DNA of 64,000 bases from Allopontixanthobacter sediminis (GTDB lineage Bacteria; Pseudomonadota; Alphaproteobacteria; Sphingomonadales; Sphingomonadaceae). The translations under genes and the position numbers were made by a program. Where the stretch lies: contig NZ_WTYL01000001.1 of assembly GCF_009828115.1 (NCBI RefSeq), forward strand, positions 310,001 through 374,000, written 5' to 3'. The notes beneath the pieces are model-generated. The model was given only the letters and a program-made list of their open reading frames with translations. It had not been told where the DNA came from and did not search any database. Positions 30,701 to 38,031 of the stretch are shown piece by piece (positions within the stretch are counted from its first letter, which is position 1; the number at the start of each line of letters is the position of its first letter).

Positions 30701-33520
30701 GGCCAGAACAGCAATAACGATGTGATCCAGCTGGTCGTCGAACAAGCGGCGATCAGTGCGAACGATGTCCTGATCACCATTCGCAACGACATCGTGATGG
30801 GCAGCGCCGGAATTCCGACCACCATCGACGCGGCCAATACCTTCTTCGCCGAGAGCCTGACGGGTGACGTCAATTTGCTCGATGCGGAGATCAACAGCAA
30901 CCAGATAAGCATCTCCGCCGCGGGCAGCCTGCTCGGTAGCGGTTCGCTGACCAGTGCGAACGATATCGGCATCACCGTTGGGCAGGACCTCAATGCCCTG
31001 CTGATCGATACCGGCGGCCAACTGACCACTGTTGCAGGCGTCGGCGGCGCGCTTGAAGCGGAATACACCGTTGCCGGATCGATCAACGTCGGCACCAACA
31101 ACCAGGGTGCGGCCGCCGCACTGCGCGTGGTCGCGGGTGCGGGCAACAGTTTCGGCGCTATCGGCCTTGCCGGACCGCAGGACATTACCCTGATCGCGGG
31201 TGACACCGGCGCGGGCGACGTTTTCCTCGGTACGGCAAACGGCGCGGCCAGCATCACCCTGAGCGGCGACAACGTCGGCTTTGCAGACCTGTCATCGGTC
31301 GGCGCGATCAACGCGTCAGCGACAGATGCCATCACCGGCGGCAATCTGGCGGCGGGCGGCGACGTCGACCTGGCGGCGCAGGCAATCGACATCGGTGATG
31401 TCACGTCGGGCGCTTCGGTCATCGCCAGCGCCAGCACCGGAAATGCCGGTTTCGGCACGGTGGATGCGGCGAATGACATTATCATCACGGCGGCCGGAAC
31501 GCCGAGCCTGACCAACGCCGTCAGCGGCGGCAACACGTCCATCACCGGCAGCGGTGTGAGCCTGGCCAGCGGCACCATCGGCGGCGATCTCGCGCTTACT
31601 GCGACCACTGGCGATATCAGTGGTAATGGCGCCATCAGCGTGGCTGGCGGGATTATGCTGGATGCGGCGGGAGCCATCGGTTTCGGCACACTCACAGCGG
31701 GCGGCGGAGATTTTACTGCCGTTTCCGGCGGCGACATGTCCTTCACCGGGGCCGGCGCTGGGGGCACGCTGGACTTCACGGCTGGCGGTTCGATTGCCGC
31801 CACCGGCTCGGTGACGGGTACGGACGTGTTCCTGACCGCCGGGGACACCGTTTCGGCGGGGGCAGTGTCGGGCGATACGACCGAAATATTCGGGCCGAAC
31901 GGTATCACGATCGGTACGCTCACGGGCGGCACCGCATTGCTTCAGGCGGCCACCGGCGCGGTATCCGTCACCGGCGACATCGACCTTTCGGGCCTGCTGG
32001 AGGCGGCTGGCCGCAGCTTGCTGCTCCGGTCCACCAACGGGCTGACAGTCCGGGCCACCGCGACCGCTGGCGATATCGACATCGTGGTGGCGGGCGACCT
32101 CGACTTGCGCGGAGTCAGCGCTGCGGGCGATATTTCGCTGACGACCAGCGGAGGTTCGATCGTTGCCAACGCAACTGTCGCCAGCGGGGTCACCACTCTG
32201 CCGCCCGGCGCGCAGGGGCCGCTGATGATCACGTCTTCCGGCGGCGACATCGCCATCAACGCGGCCAATGGTTTCACCGTCAACTCCGCGATCAGCGCCG
32301 CCAACGCGCTGACGATCAATGTCGGCGGGATCATCGATTTGGAGGCTGCTGCGAGCGGCGCGACCATCGGAGTGGTCGCTGGCGACATCAACATCGGAAC
32401 TGCGGGCTCGCTCGGGCGGAGTGATCTGACGACCTCGATCACCATCAACACCGCCGGGAATATCGTGCTCGGCGGGGCCGCCAGTTCGCCGACGACCGGC
32501 GTCATGGGGATCGATAGCGGGGAATTCGCGCGCATCTTCAGTGGCGGAGATCTGGCTATTTCCGCGCAGATTGGCCCGCAAGGTGTGGGCGGCAACATCA
32601 CCGTCGATACGCTGGACGTGCTGGTGGGGAGCGGAGCGGGCACCCCGCAAGCCGGCAATATCGGCCCGGCGGGCGCGCTCTCGCTCGATGCGACCGGTGC
32701 CATCGACATTATCGGCGCGGCCACGATGACGAACGCGGGCGCTGGCAACCTGTTCTCGCTAGTGGCGGGGCAGTCGATTGACGTCGAGACAGCCAGTGGC
32801 GCGTTGATCGTCCAGGATGCCAACGGCGGACTTGCCGGACAGTTGGAACTGGCCGCACCCGTCATCCGCGCGATCAGCGATGCGGCGGCGCAGGATATCA
32901 GCGGCGCTTCGATTGCCAACATCGACAGCCGGCTCGGCCAGAACGACGGCGCGGTGAACGATGCAGGCTATTTCTCCGCCGGGCAATTGTCCTTCACGGT
33001 GGACGATGCGCTGCTGATCCAGAACAGCGGCGCCGGTACCGAATTCGATGACCGCCGCGGATTTACGGCGGGCACCGTGACCATCAACACCGCCAATCCA
33101 GCGGCGGTGATCGTGGTCAACGGTACGGTGGGCGGGCTGACCGGGCTGGGCGCATTGTCGGCGGCCGGTGTGCCTTCGCTGTTCGATCCGGGGTCAACCA
33201 TCAACGGCTGCTTGATTGCCAATCCGGCAAGTTGCGGCGCACCTCCGGGTTTCGACATTACCGTTCCGGGATTTCCGATCCAGGACCTGATCGAAGAGGA
33301 AATCGACCCGAGAGGCGATGATGAACCCGGCAGTGAAGATTTGTCGGGCGATGATCTCGGCGGCATCCTGGTCGACCTGCGCGAACCCTTGTCACAGCAG
33401 GAAGATCCGTTGCTGGACGATCCGGTAACCGGTGCAGGCAACGAGGATCTGTGGGTCTCCGGACCCGATTGCGAAGGCGTGGACGCCGACAGCGAGGCAT
33501 GCCGGGGGCCAGGGGAATAA
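24797..33520 (+). CDS. TpsA exoprotein: giant filamentous-haemagglutinin-like adhesin
   Basis: This 2,907-residue protein has an N-terminal export signal (about 1-40, long basic n-region, end QAYAQS) and a proline-rich linker. A TPS secretion domain follows at about 160-290, containing NRIFTP, GGNVWFYSPGGLIVG and SVFNVGSLVLTSS, the hallmarks of FHA-type cargo. The rest is beta-helix-like repeats, with a glycine-rich block at about 1030-1590. It has only six cysteines, in three close pairs (1950/1956, 2805/2813, 2892/2902). The C-terminus is acidic. Probably surface-exposed and secreted by the adjacent TpsB; binding target unknown. Composition matches the chromosome, giving no sign of recent transfer. 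Confidence 0.93.
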   Translation: MIKTNGHLMTRQQRNRWLVGGSSLAAAAALAFAPGQAYAQSLGPSRDALMPRPPVMSPRSPDLRQLPSIPMPQEVSLPAVRQPARITPAGITLDAPILAPRSLTPPASVVRTPVARPIAAQQIPTGVASASVPLGGGPVISAAVPFSSTPAPSNGDTNTAGINVAASANYFASEVDFRPGAGQDVVELFASSAIINWTTNIAGTAGGEVTFLGSGQQLNFTSALGDYTVLNRIFTPAIDAAVRIDGTVTSSTFLGSGTGGNVWFYSPGGLIVGASSVFNVGSLVLTSSNLDAIGSTMNFAGVAEANTAVVIESGAQISALEQDSYFAVVAPRVQQGGSVNVNGSVAYVGAEQAQLTINGGLFDISVGVGSGDANGVVHTGTTTGSAATPTVDMFGQVTDADARGIYMVAVPKNAAISMLVGGTIGYQPAESASLADNGSIILSAGAGIAATGGAANPAAAVDTVNAVPGGSVLVEGASFTSSAQIFASDAVNLTGSGTGLLSSGGDGREDYDIDVNAGGDINLTLADDAVVDILGNLTFRSGGDINVDLTSAGGAMFVGGNFTLETLTRGADDFATFRDNGGTGIGADAVSGAIALTVGGGTNLDVGGSLLLNSAAQGGKGEIRNGSATAGDILVNFETTGSVDIGGFVLVSAQALSAQLGKDGGNGQGGIGSDSTAGDVTLNFASNGVSAAGLSVDASAEASLGDNSAIAQSNDAAAGDIAVNVMSSFNQFGNINLTARSIAAASFDASGNEISGQSGRGLVSLTVANTDTLMDVSGSAFIDVSTEGVVAPPTGNSVSVVVDNVGTSGGLFIGGTLGIDTTAGGGAATGLTEAGSVLLQASGGQLVADFLDIYASASEAGQSFSSAGSGQDFQGGDVTLRANAGGEMNFAFAFVDTEATGALQTAGNAAGGAITLEAADGTITFQSFANLSARAAGGAGTNPADGTAAFAQGGDITVSISGAGGSMNLADIFLAADASILFDVESGSSEFSGDGGSAQAGDIVFNLDGGSLTADSLGITSNGFGGVGGGLPPGTAPFSTGLPPAGDGGLGQGGTITFNLDGTNMTVGSLDILADGLGGNGAFGDFEAGTRGGRGGDAVGGTVVFNALSGTLTAGSITVAARGNGINGGGAGGSAFGSEGGDGGNATGGSATFNLTGSAVIDGGTVLVTTDGYGGRGGNSFATVTQTGTNIIGQDAGAGGNGTGGTTNFNHVSGTIDFTSLTASARGIGGDGGGSFGFSTGDATGAGGAGGNGAGGIASINLDQDDGSDPVYFVTADAIGGAGGGGLASGNGGSASGGTANLAINNSAITLDAATISARATGGNAGFTDTIGGLAGAGGDAVGGSANLDIVGALASVSSSNPLQIFASAAGGTGGGGAPAAVFANGGTGGAGGSAAGGTARIGVSGAGASLTVDPDLAVLSADAVGGEGGQGGFSFDAIGGAGGQGGDAVGGALTLEANSGTTLTIFDISGTYVMTSAGIGGAGGQGGNGGFSPGSDGGIGGNGGIGTGGSPTLRAIGGTIIGGDIVLAGLGIGGDGGIGGMFGSGVPGPSGNGGAGQGGSPVIELLDGSPGIVNLGDVAIVSAAAGGTGTVTGTTVAGRIDIRDLSSDAGGVFSFGSLVASVSGDTASLGGGFFLTGGSEANTVVGNQSVNVVGDISYTFASDGQLLVGGATDLTATGSILVTHTGNTGGAVSLSSGGNFTATAGADFIADGQSIIGSGGAITIRAEGEAEANDLRAVSNIDFSAGRNALVNNASVTGPPLTVNVGAGTIVLNGIDIRAGGNNDPSFEQFDPNFNAAITGDVTSTGFVSVTAGGNALFTAGSSTVSDNGLTVRTGDDILIASGALVEAGANPATTPSAANPFANFNNLVLDAGALARSGELLAGPLTPLASIVSAGTIDANDFAIILTANAIDGSGGAISASSLAADIVDAPNAGAAQGNDAGLLGAQCVEGNICLGSVSADNRIEIGQNSNNDVIQLVVEQAAISANDVLITIRNDIVMGSAGIPTTIDAANTFFAESLTGDVNLLDAEINSNQISISAAGSLLGSGSLTSANDIGITVGQDLNALLIDTGGQLTTVAGVGGALEAEYTVAGSINVGTNNQGAAAALRVVAGAGNSFGAIGLAGPQDITLIAGDTGAGDVFLGTANGAASITLSGDNVGFADLSSVGAINASATDAITGGNLAAGGDVDLAAQAIDIGDVTSGASVIASASTGNAGFGTVDAANDIIITAAGTPSLTNAVSGGNTSITGSGVSLASGTIGGDLALTATTGDISGNGAISVAGGIMLDAAGAIGFGTLTAGGGDFTAVSGGDMSFTGAGAGGTLDFTAGGSIAATGSVTGTDVFLTAGDTVSAGAVSGDTTEIFGPNGITIGTLTGGTALLQAATGAVSVTGDIDLSGLLEAAGRSLLLRSTNGLTVRATATAGDIDIVVAGDLDLRGVSAAGDISLTTSGGSIVANATVASGVTTLPPGAQGPLMITSSGGDIAINAANGFTVNSAISAANALTINVGGIIDLEAAASGATIGVVAGDINIGTAGSLGRSDLTTSITINTAGNIVLGGAASSPTTGVMGIDSGEFARIFSGGDLAISAQIGPQGVGGNITVDTLDVLVGSGAGTPQAGNIGPAGALSLDATGAIDIIGAATMTNAGAGNLFSLVAGQSIDVETASGALIVQDANGGLAGQLELAAPVIRAISDAAAQDISGASIANIDSRLGQNDGAVNDAGYFSAGQLSFTVDDALLIQNSGAGTEFDDRRGFTAGTVTINTANPAAVIVVNGTVGGLTGLGALSAAGVPSLFDPGSTINGCLIANPASCGAPPGFDITVPGFPIQDLIEEEIDPRGDDEPGSEDLSGDDLGGILVDLREPLSQQEDPLLDDPVTGAGNEDLWVSGPDCEGVDADSEACRGPGE
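27880..29560 (+). repeat. Glycine-rich degenerate repeats in TpsA
   Basis: About eight degenerate units of roughly 60-80 codons encode a pattern of GGxGG clusters, then GGT/GGS plus alternating hydrophobics, then SxxxxAxGxGGxGG. They correspond to about residues 1030-1590. The DNA copies are diverged, so this is old protein-level repetition, not a fresh expansion. Confidence 0.75.
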
Positions 33521-33559
33521 TCCGGCCCCGGACCACTGCAATCTTGACCGCCGGCTTGC

Positions 33560-33580
33560 GCTGCGTGCAAGGCGCGCAGC
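33560..33580 (+). promoter_or_regulatory. Hairpin at the cysS ribosome-binding site
   Basis: GCTGCG and CGCAGC can pair around a nine-base loop that contains the AAGG of the presumed ribosome-binding site, one base before the cysS ATG. It may tune translation. No T-box-like structure fits in the 61-base gap. Confidence 0.3.
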
Positions 33581-33581
33581 C

Positions 33582-35240
33582 ATGACCGACACGCCGCTCC
33601 AACTGTTCAATTCGCTGACCCGCAGGCTCGAAACCTTCACGCCGGTGCATCCGGGGGAGGCCCGCGTTTATACTTGCGGGCCGACGGTCTATAATTACCA
33701 GCATATCGGCAATATGCGCGCCTACGTTTTCGCCGACACGCTTGGGCGCACCTTGCAGTGGAAAGGCTACAAGCTCACCCACGTCGTTAACATCACCGAT
33801 GTCGGACACCTGACCTCGGACGCCGATGAAGGCGAGGATAAGATGGAGCGCATGGCCGCGCGCGAGGGAAAATCGGCATGGGATATCGCGCGGTTCTACC
33901 AGGAGGACTTCGAGCGCGATCTGGCGCGGCTGAATGTCCAGCCCAAGGCACACCCGCGCGCTACAGAATATGTCGAGGCGATGATCGAGTGGGGCAAGAG
34001 CATCGCCGAGCGACACTGCTATTTGCTTGAAAGCGGGCTTTACTTTGATGTGTCGACTGTTGCTGACTACGGGCGGCTCTCGGGTGAAGGCGAGCTGCAA
34101 CTTCTATTGGGTCGTTTATCACGACGTTTGAAAGAAGCCCGTCATGACAGCGAATATCGCTCGGTAATGGAAGACTTTTTAACTGCCCTTCAGAAATCCG
34201 AGTCGGTCTCTCCCACAAAAATGGGAGCGAAAATACTAGCGACCGCTTCGCCATTGCTTAGTGCAGACGAAGCGCTGTTCGAGAAGATGTTTCCGCAGAT
34301 CGTAGAGAGCTTTGGAAAATTCTTGGCAATTGGCCGGATTGACACGGTCGAGGGCAAGCGCAACGCCGCCGACTTCGCGATCTGGCGCAAGACCCCGCCG
34401 GGCGAGACGCGGCAGATGGAATGGGATTCGCCATGGGGCCGGGGCGCGCCGGGCTGGCACCTCGAATGCTCGGTGATGGGCGAGGCACTGCTCGGCTTCC
34501 CGTTCGACATCCACACCGGCGGGATCGACCACCGGGAAATCCACCACCCGAACGAAATCGCCCAGAACCAGGCGTTCTGCCACTCCGAATGCGGCGGGAA
34601 CGGGACCGGCGCGAACATCTGGATGCACAACAACTTCCTGGTCGACCGGACCGGGAAAATGTCCAAGTCGTCCGGCGAATTCCTCCGGCTGCAATTGTTG
34701 ATCGACAAGGGCTACCACCCGCTCGCCTATCGGATGATGTGCCTGCAGGCGCATTACCGCAGCGAGCTGGAATTTTCGTGGGAAGGTCTTAAGGCAGCGC
34801 TGACCCGGCTGAAGCGAATGTTGATGGGGGTGGAGAAGCTAAAAGAGAAAGCCGACCCGACCATCGTCGAGGACGTTCATAATGTCGTTCCTGACCAAGC
34901 AGCCCGCGAGTTGTTCAATGATTTGAATACCCCACGCGCGCTTGCGCATTTGGAGGCGGTGCTAGCGAAGGCTGATCACCCCAAGACGAAATTGGAGGCT
35001 GTGGGAAAATTCGACGAAATGCTCGGGCTTAATCTATTGGTGCTCACCCGCACCGATCTCCGCATCCGTCCCAAGTCCGCTGCGATCACCAAAGCTGAAA
35101 TCGAAGCCGAGCTCGAGCGCCGCAAGGATGCCCGCGCGGCCAAGGATTTCGCCACCTCCGATGCCATCCGCGACGAGCTTGCCGCGAAGGGCGTCGAGGT
35201 GATGGACGGTGATCCGCTGGGTTGGGACTGGAAATTATGA
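33582..35240 (+). CDS. cysS: Cysteinyl-tRNA synthetase with internal insertion
   Basis: This enzyme charges tRNA-Cys with cysteine. Class I signatures are present: HIGN at H41, and KMSKS with K359 in GKMSKSSGEF. Zinc ligands are visible as C32 (TCGPTVYN), C296 (HLECSVM) and the histidine/glutamate of DHREIHHPNE. At 552 residues it is about 90 longer than E. coli CysRS (461), mostly because some 75 extra residues lie between DYGRLS and GRIDTVEGKR. The ATG at 33582 opens with MTDTPLQLFNSL, the usual beginning. The stop overlaps the next gene (ATGA). The insertion is in frame and both flanks are conserved, so the enzyme is probably active; this is the only copy in the window. Confidence 0.95.
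   Translation: MTDTPLQLFNSLTRRLETFTPVHPGEARVYTCGPTVYNYQHIGNMRAYVFADTLGRTLQWKGYKLTHVVNITDVGHLTSDADEGEDKMERMAAREGKSAWDIARFYQEDFERDLARLNVQPKAHPRATEYVEAMIEWGKSIAERHCYLLESGLYFDVSTVADYGRLSGEGELQLLLGRLSRRLKEARHDSEYRSVMEDFLTALQKSESVSPTKMGAKILATASPLLSADEALFEKMFPQIVESFGKFLAIGRIDTVEGKRNAADFAIWRKTPPGETRQMEWDSPWGRGAPGWHLECSVMGEALLGFPFDIHTGGIDHREIHHPNEIAQNQAFCHSECGGNGTGANIWMHNNFLVDRTGKMSKSSGEFLRLQLLIDKGYHPLAYRMMCLQAHYRSELEFSWEGLKAALTRLKRMLMGVEKLKEKADPTIVEDVHNVVPDQAARELFNDLNTPRALAHLEAVLAKADHPKTKLEAVGKFDEMLGLNLLVLTRTDLRIRPKSAAITKAEIEAELERRKDARAAKDFATSDAIRDELAAKGVEVMDGDPLGWDWKL
34087..34331 (+). other. Low-GC in-frame insertion within cysS
   Basis: This segment encodes about residues 169-250, predicted helical and charged, and has no counterpart in usual CysRS. 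Codons such as tta, cta, ata, aca, gta and aaa are frequent, unlike the flanks. My hand count gives about 48% G+C for 34091-34320 against about 73% for 34441-34500. No intein splice motifs are present. Confidence 0.75.
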
Positions 35241-36187
35241 CCGACAAGACCATCGCCGTCCTCAGCGCCCTGATCCGGCCCGCGATCGAACCGCACTTGC
35301 CGGACTGGGTCGAACCGCGCTGGTTCGCCTCGACCGACGAGCTGATGGAAGTGGTGCCGGAAGCGGAGATCGGCTGGTTCGACTTGTACGATCACGCCCC
35401 GATGGCCGAAGGCGTCCGCCGGGCGGAGAAGCTGAAATGGTTCAACTCCATCTACGCGGGCCTCGATTTCCTGCCGCTCGACTTGCTGGCGCAGCGCGGT
35501 GTGACGGTGACCAACGGCGCGGGTATCAACGCGATCACGATTGCGGAATACACCCTGATGATGATGCTCACCTACGCCAAGGGCTACCGCGATGTCGTGC
35601 GCGCGCAGGACCGGCGCGAGTGGCTGCTGGATTCGCCGGGCAAGATCGAACTGGCGGGCAGCACGGCCTTGCTGCTGGGGTACGGCGCGATCGGCAAACT
35701 GATCGAGACGCGGCTCAAGGCGTTCGGCGTGGAGGTCACCGTCGTGCGCCGATCGGGCGGGGCGGACGGCACGCTCGGACCTGACGAATGGCGCAGAAAG
35801 CTGGGCGAATTCGACTGGGTGGTACTGGCGGTCCCGGCGACGCCCGAAACCGAGGGCATGATCGGTGCGGATGAACTCGCCGCGATGAAGGACACCGCCG
35901 TGCTGGTGAACATCGCGCGCGGCACGGTGGTGGATCAGGCGGCGCTGGTTGCTGCCCTGCAGGACAAGTCGATTGCCGCCGCGTTGCTCGACGTGACGGA
36001 CCCGGAACCGTTGCCCACCGATCACGTGCTGTGGACGCTCGATAACGCGCATATCACGATGCATCTGTCGGGACGCGCGCAGGACAAGATGTTCGCCCGT
36101 TCTGCCGAGCGTTTCCTCGCCAATCTCGGCCGGTATCGCCGCGGCGAAGCGCTGGAACCGCGTTTCGATCCCGCGCTGGGCTATTGA
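35237..36187 (+). CDS. D-isomer-specific 2-hydroxyacid dehydrogenase
   Basis: This 316-residue NAD(P)-dependent dehydrogenase interconverts a 2-hydroxyacid and a 2-oxoacid. The Rossmann motif is LLGYGAIGK, and the catalytic set is arginine in VNIARGTVVD, glutamate in DPEPLP and histidine in ITMHLSG. The substrate is undefined; glyoxylate/hydroxypyruvate-type reductases are the nearest class. The ATG at 35237 overlaps the cysS stop, so it is translationally coupled to cysS. A GC-rich stem-loop follows at 36207. Confidence 0.9.
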   Translation: MTDKTIAVLSALIRPAIEPHLPDWVEPRWFASTDELMEVVPEAEIGWFDLYDHAPMAEGVRRAEKLKWFNSIYAGLDFLPLDLLAQRGVTVTNGAGINAITIAEYTLMMMLTYAKGYRDVVRAQDRREWLLDSPGKIELAGSTALLLGYGAIGKLIETRLKAFGVEVTVVRRSGGADGTLGPDEWRRKLGEFDWVVLAVPATPETEGMIGADELAAMKDTAVLVNIARGTVVDQAALVAALQDKSIAAALLDVTDPEPLPTDHVLWTLDNAHITMHLSGRAQDKMFARSAERFLANLGRYRRGEALEPRFDPALGY

Positions 36188-36206
36188 TCCGAATTAAATC
36201 GGGTTT

Positions 36207-36224
36207 GGCCGGTGACACCCGGCC
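36207..36224 (+). terminator. Possible terminator stem-loop after the dehydrogenase gene
   Basis: GGCCGG and CCGGCC pair across a six-base loop 20 bases after the stop codon. Only a short T-run follows (CCTTTGTT), so intrinsic termination would be weak. The rest of the gap up to 36347 holds the G-rich ribosome-binding site of the next gene and no clear promoter. Confidence 0.35.
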
Positions 36225-36347
36225 CCGCCTTTGTTACGCAGTCCACACTAAAGGCGGAGGGGGCCGTGGAGCCTCGGTTTCGCCAGCGGTCGCGCCAAGT
36301 ACATCTTTCGGCATCCGTTCCGGAATGCTGCTGTGGGGGGAACTGCG

Positions 36348-38006
36348 TTGACCGATACCAAGACCAAAGCTTCGGACCTGTTCATCGAATGCCTGGAAGC
36401 CGAGGGCGTGGAGTATATCTTTGGCGTCCCGGGAGAGGAAAATCTCGATTTCCTGGACTCGCTGTCACGTTCCCAGACCATCAAGTTGATCCTGACGCGC
36501 CACGAACAGGGGGCGGGCTTCATGGCCGCGACCTATGGCCGCCACACCGGCAGGACCGGAGTGTGCCTGGCGACGCTCGGCCCCGGAGCGACCAATTTCG
36601 TGACCGCCGCGGCTTATGCCCAATTGGGCGGGATGCCGATGATGATGATCACCGGCCAGAAGCCGATCAAGAAATCCAAGCAGGGCCGGTTCCAGATCCT
36701 CGACGTTGTGGCGATGATGGGGCCGATCACCAAATACGCGCACCAGCTGGCGGCGGGCGACAACATCCCGAGCCGCGTGCGCGAGGCGTTCCGTTTGGCC
36801 GAGGAAGAAAAACCCGGCGCGGTCCACCTCGAATTTCCCGAGGACATCGCGGAGGAACGGACCGATTCCCGGCCCATTCCGAAATCCATCGCCCGCCGGC
36901 CTTCTGCCGAAGTGAAGGCAGTCCGCCAAGCCGTGAAGGCGATCGAAGACGCCAAGGCCCCCGTGCTGGTGATCGGGGCGGGCGCCAACCGCAAGATGAC
37001 CGGGCGGATGCTCAACCAGTTCATCGACAAGACCGGTATTCCCTTCGTGACCACCCAGATGGGCAAGGGCGTGATCGACGAGCGGCATCCGTTGTTCCTT
37101 GGCTGCGCGGCCTTGTCGGCAGGCGATTTCTGCCACCGCGCGATCGAAGATGCCGATTGCATCATCAATGTCGGCCATGACGTGATCGAAAAACCGCCGT
37201 TCTTCATGAAGCCGAACGGCGTGACGGTGATCCACCTTTCCACCCGCACGGCGGAGGTCGATCCGGTTTACTTCCCGCAGATCGAGGTGATCGGCGATAT
37301 CGCCAACGCGATCTGGCAGATCAAGGAAGACATCGTTCGTTCCGGCCGCTGGAAATTCGATCACATGCTGGAATATCGCAAGGCGGAAGTGGCGCACACT
37401 TCGGGGCTGGCGGACGACACCCGCTTTCCCATCTTCCCGCCGCATCTGGTCGCCGCGACGCGGGACGCGATGCCCGAGGACGCGATCATCTGCCTCGATA
37501 ACGGGGTGTACAAAATCTGGTATGCGCGCGGGTATTCGGCCTATCTTCCAAACACCGTGCTGCTCGATAATGCGCTCGCCACCATGGGGGCGGGGCTGCC
37601 TTCCGCGATGATGAGCGCCATGCTTTATCCAGACCGGAAAGTGATGGCGATCTGCGGCGATGGCGGCTTCATGATGAACAGCCAGGAAATGGAAACCGCC
37701 GTCCGGCTGAAGCTCAACATGACCGTACTGATCCTGCGCGATGACAGCTACGGGATGATCCGCTGGAAACAGGCCAACATGGGCTTCGAAGATTGGGGCC
37801 TGACTTACGGAAACCCGGATTTCGTCAAATATGCCGAAAGTTACGGAGCGCACGGTCACCGGGTCGAAAGCGCGGCGCACCTGAAGGAACTGCTGGATCA
37901 TTGCCGCGATACGCCAGGCGTCCACCTGATCGATTGTCCGGTGGATTACATCGAAAACGACCAGATCCTGAACCACGACATCAAGGAACTTTCCGCCAAA
38001 CTGTGA
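36348..38006 (+). CDS. TPP-dependent acetolactate-synthase-like enzyme
   Basis: This 552-residue member of the thiamine-diphosphate enzyme family has the three expected domains. The catalytic glutamate is E53 in TRHEQGAGF, and the TPP/Mg site is CGDGGFMMNSQ. It is labelled acetolactate synthase large subunit by similarity, but there is no regulatory ilvN gene beside it, and an aldehyde dehydrogenase follows 25 bases later. A catabolic carboligase or decarboxylase is therefore as likely as branched-chain amino acid synthesis. I choose the TTG at 36348 because the GGGGGGAA site at 36335-36342 is ideally spaced; the GTG at 36333 lies on top of that site. Confidence 0.85.
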   Translation: MTDTKTKASDLFIECLEAEGVEYIFGVPGEENLDFLDSLSRSQTIKLILTRHEQGAGFMAATYGRHTGRTGVCLATLGPGATNFVTAAAYAQLGGMPMMMITGQKPIKKSKQGRFQILDVVAMMGPITKYAHQLAAGDNIPSRVREAFRLAEEEKPGAVHLEFPEDIAEERTDSRPIPKSIARRPSAEVKAVRQAVKAIEDAKAPVLVIGAGANRKMTGRMLNQFIDKTGIPFVTTQMGKGVIDERHPLFLGCAALSAGDFCHRAIEDADCIINVGHDVIEKPPFFMKPNGVTVIHLSTRTAEVDPVYFPQIEVIGDIANAIWQIKEDIVRSGRWKFDHMLEYRKAEVAHTSGLADDTRFPIFPPHLVAATRDAMPEDAIICLDNGVYKIWYARGYSAYLPNTVLLDNALATMGAGLPSAMMSAMLYPDRKVMAICGDGGFMMNSQEMETAVRLKLNMTVLILRDDSYGMIRWKQANMGFEDWGLTYGNPDFVKYAESYGAHGHRVESAAHLKELLDHCRDTPGVHLIDCPVDYIENDQILNHDIKELSAKL

Positions 38007-38031
38007 ACTTGTACGGGTAACGGAGATTACC

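Noticed and set aside
29212-31932. 906-codon minus-strand open frame inside tpsA
   Set aside because: It is an antisense frame of a repetitive, GC-rich coding region. The product is low-complexity (Pro/Ala/Ser) and TpsA is clear on the other strand.
34087-34331. Intein or intron in cysS
   Set aside because: The segment is in frame, too short for an intein, lacks Cys/Ser at the start and His-Asn at the end, and has no stop codons or ribozyme-like ends.
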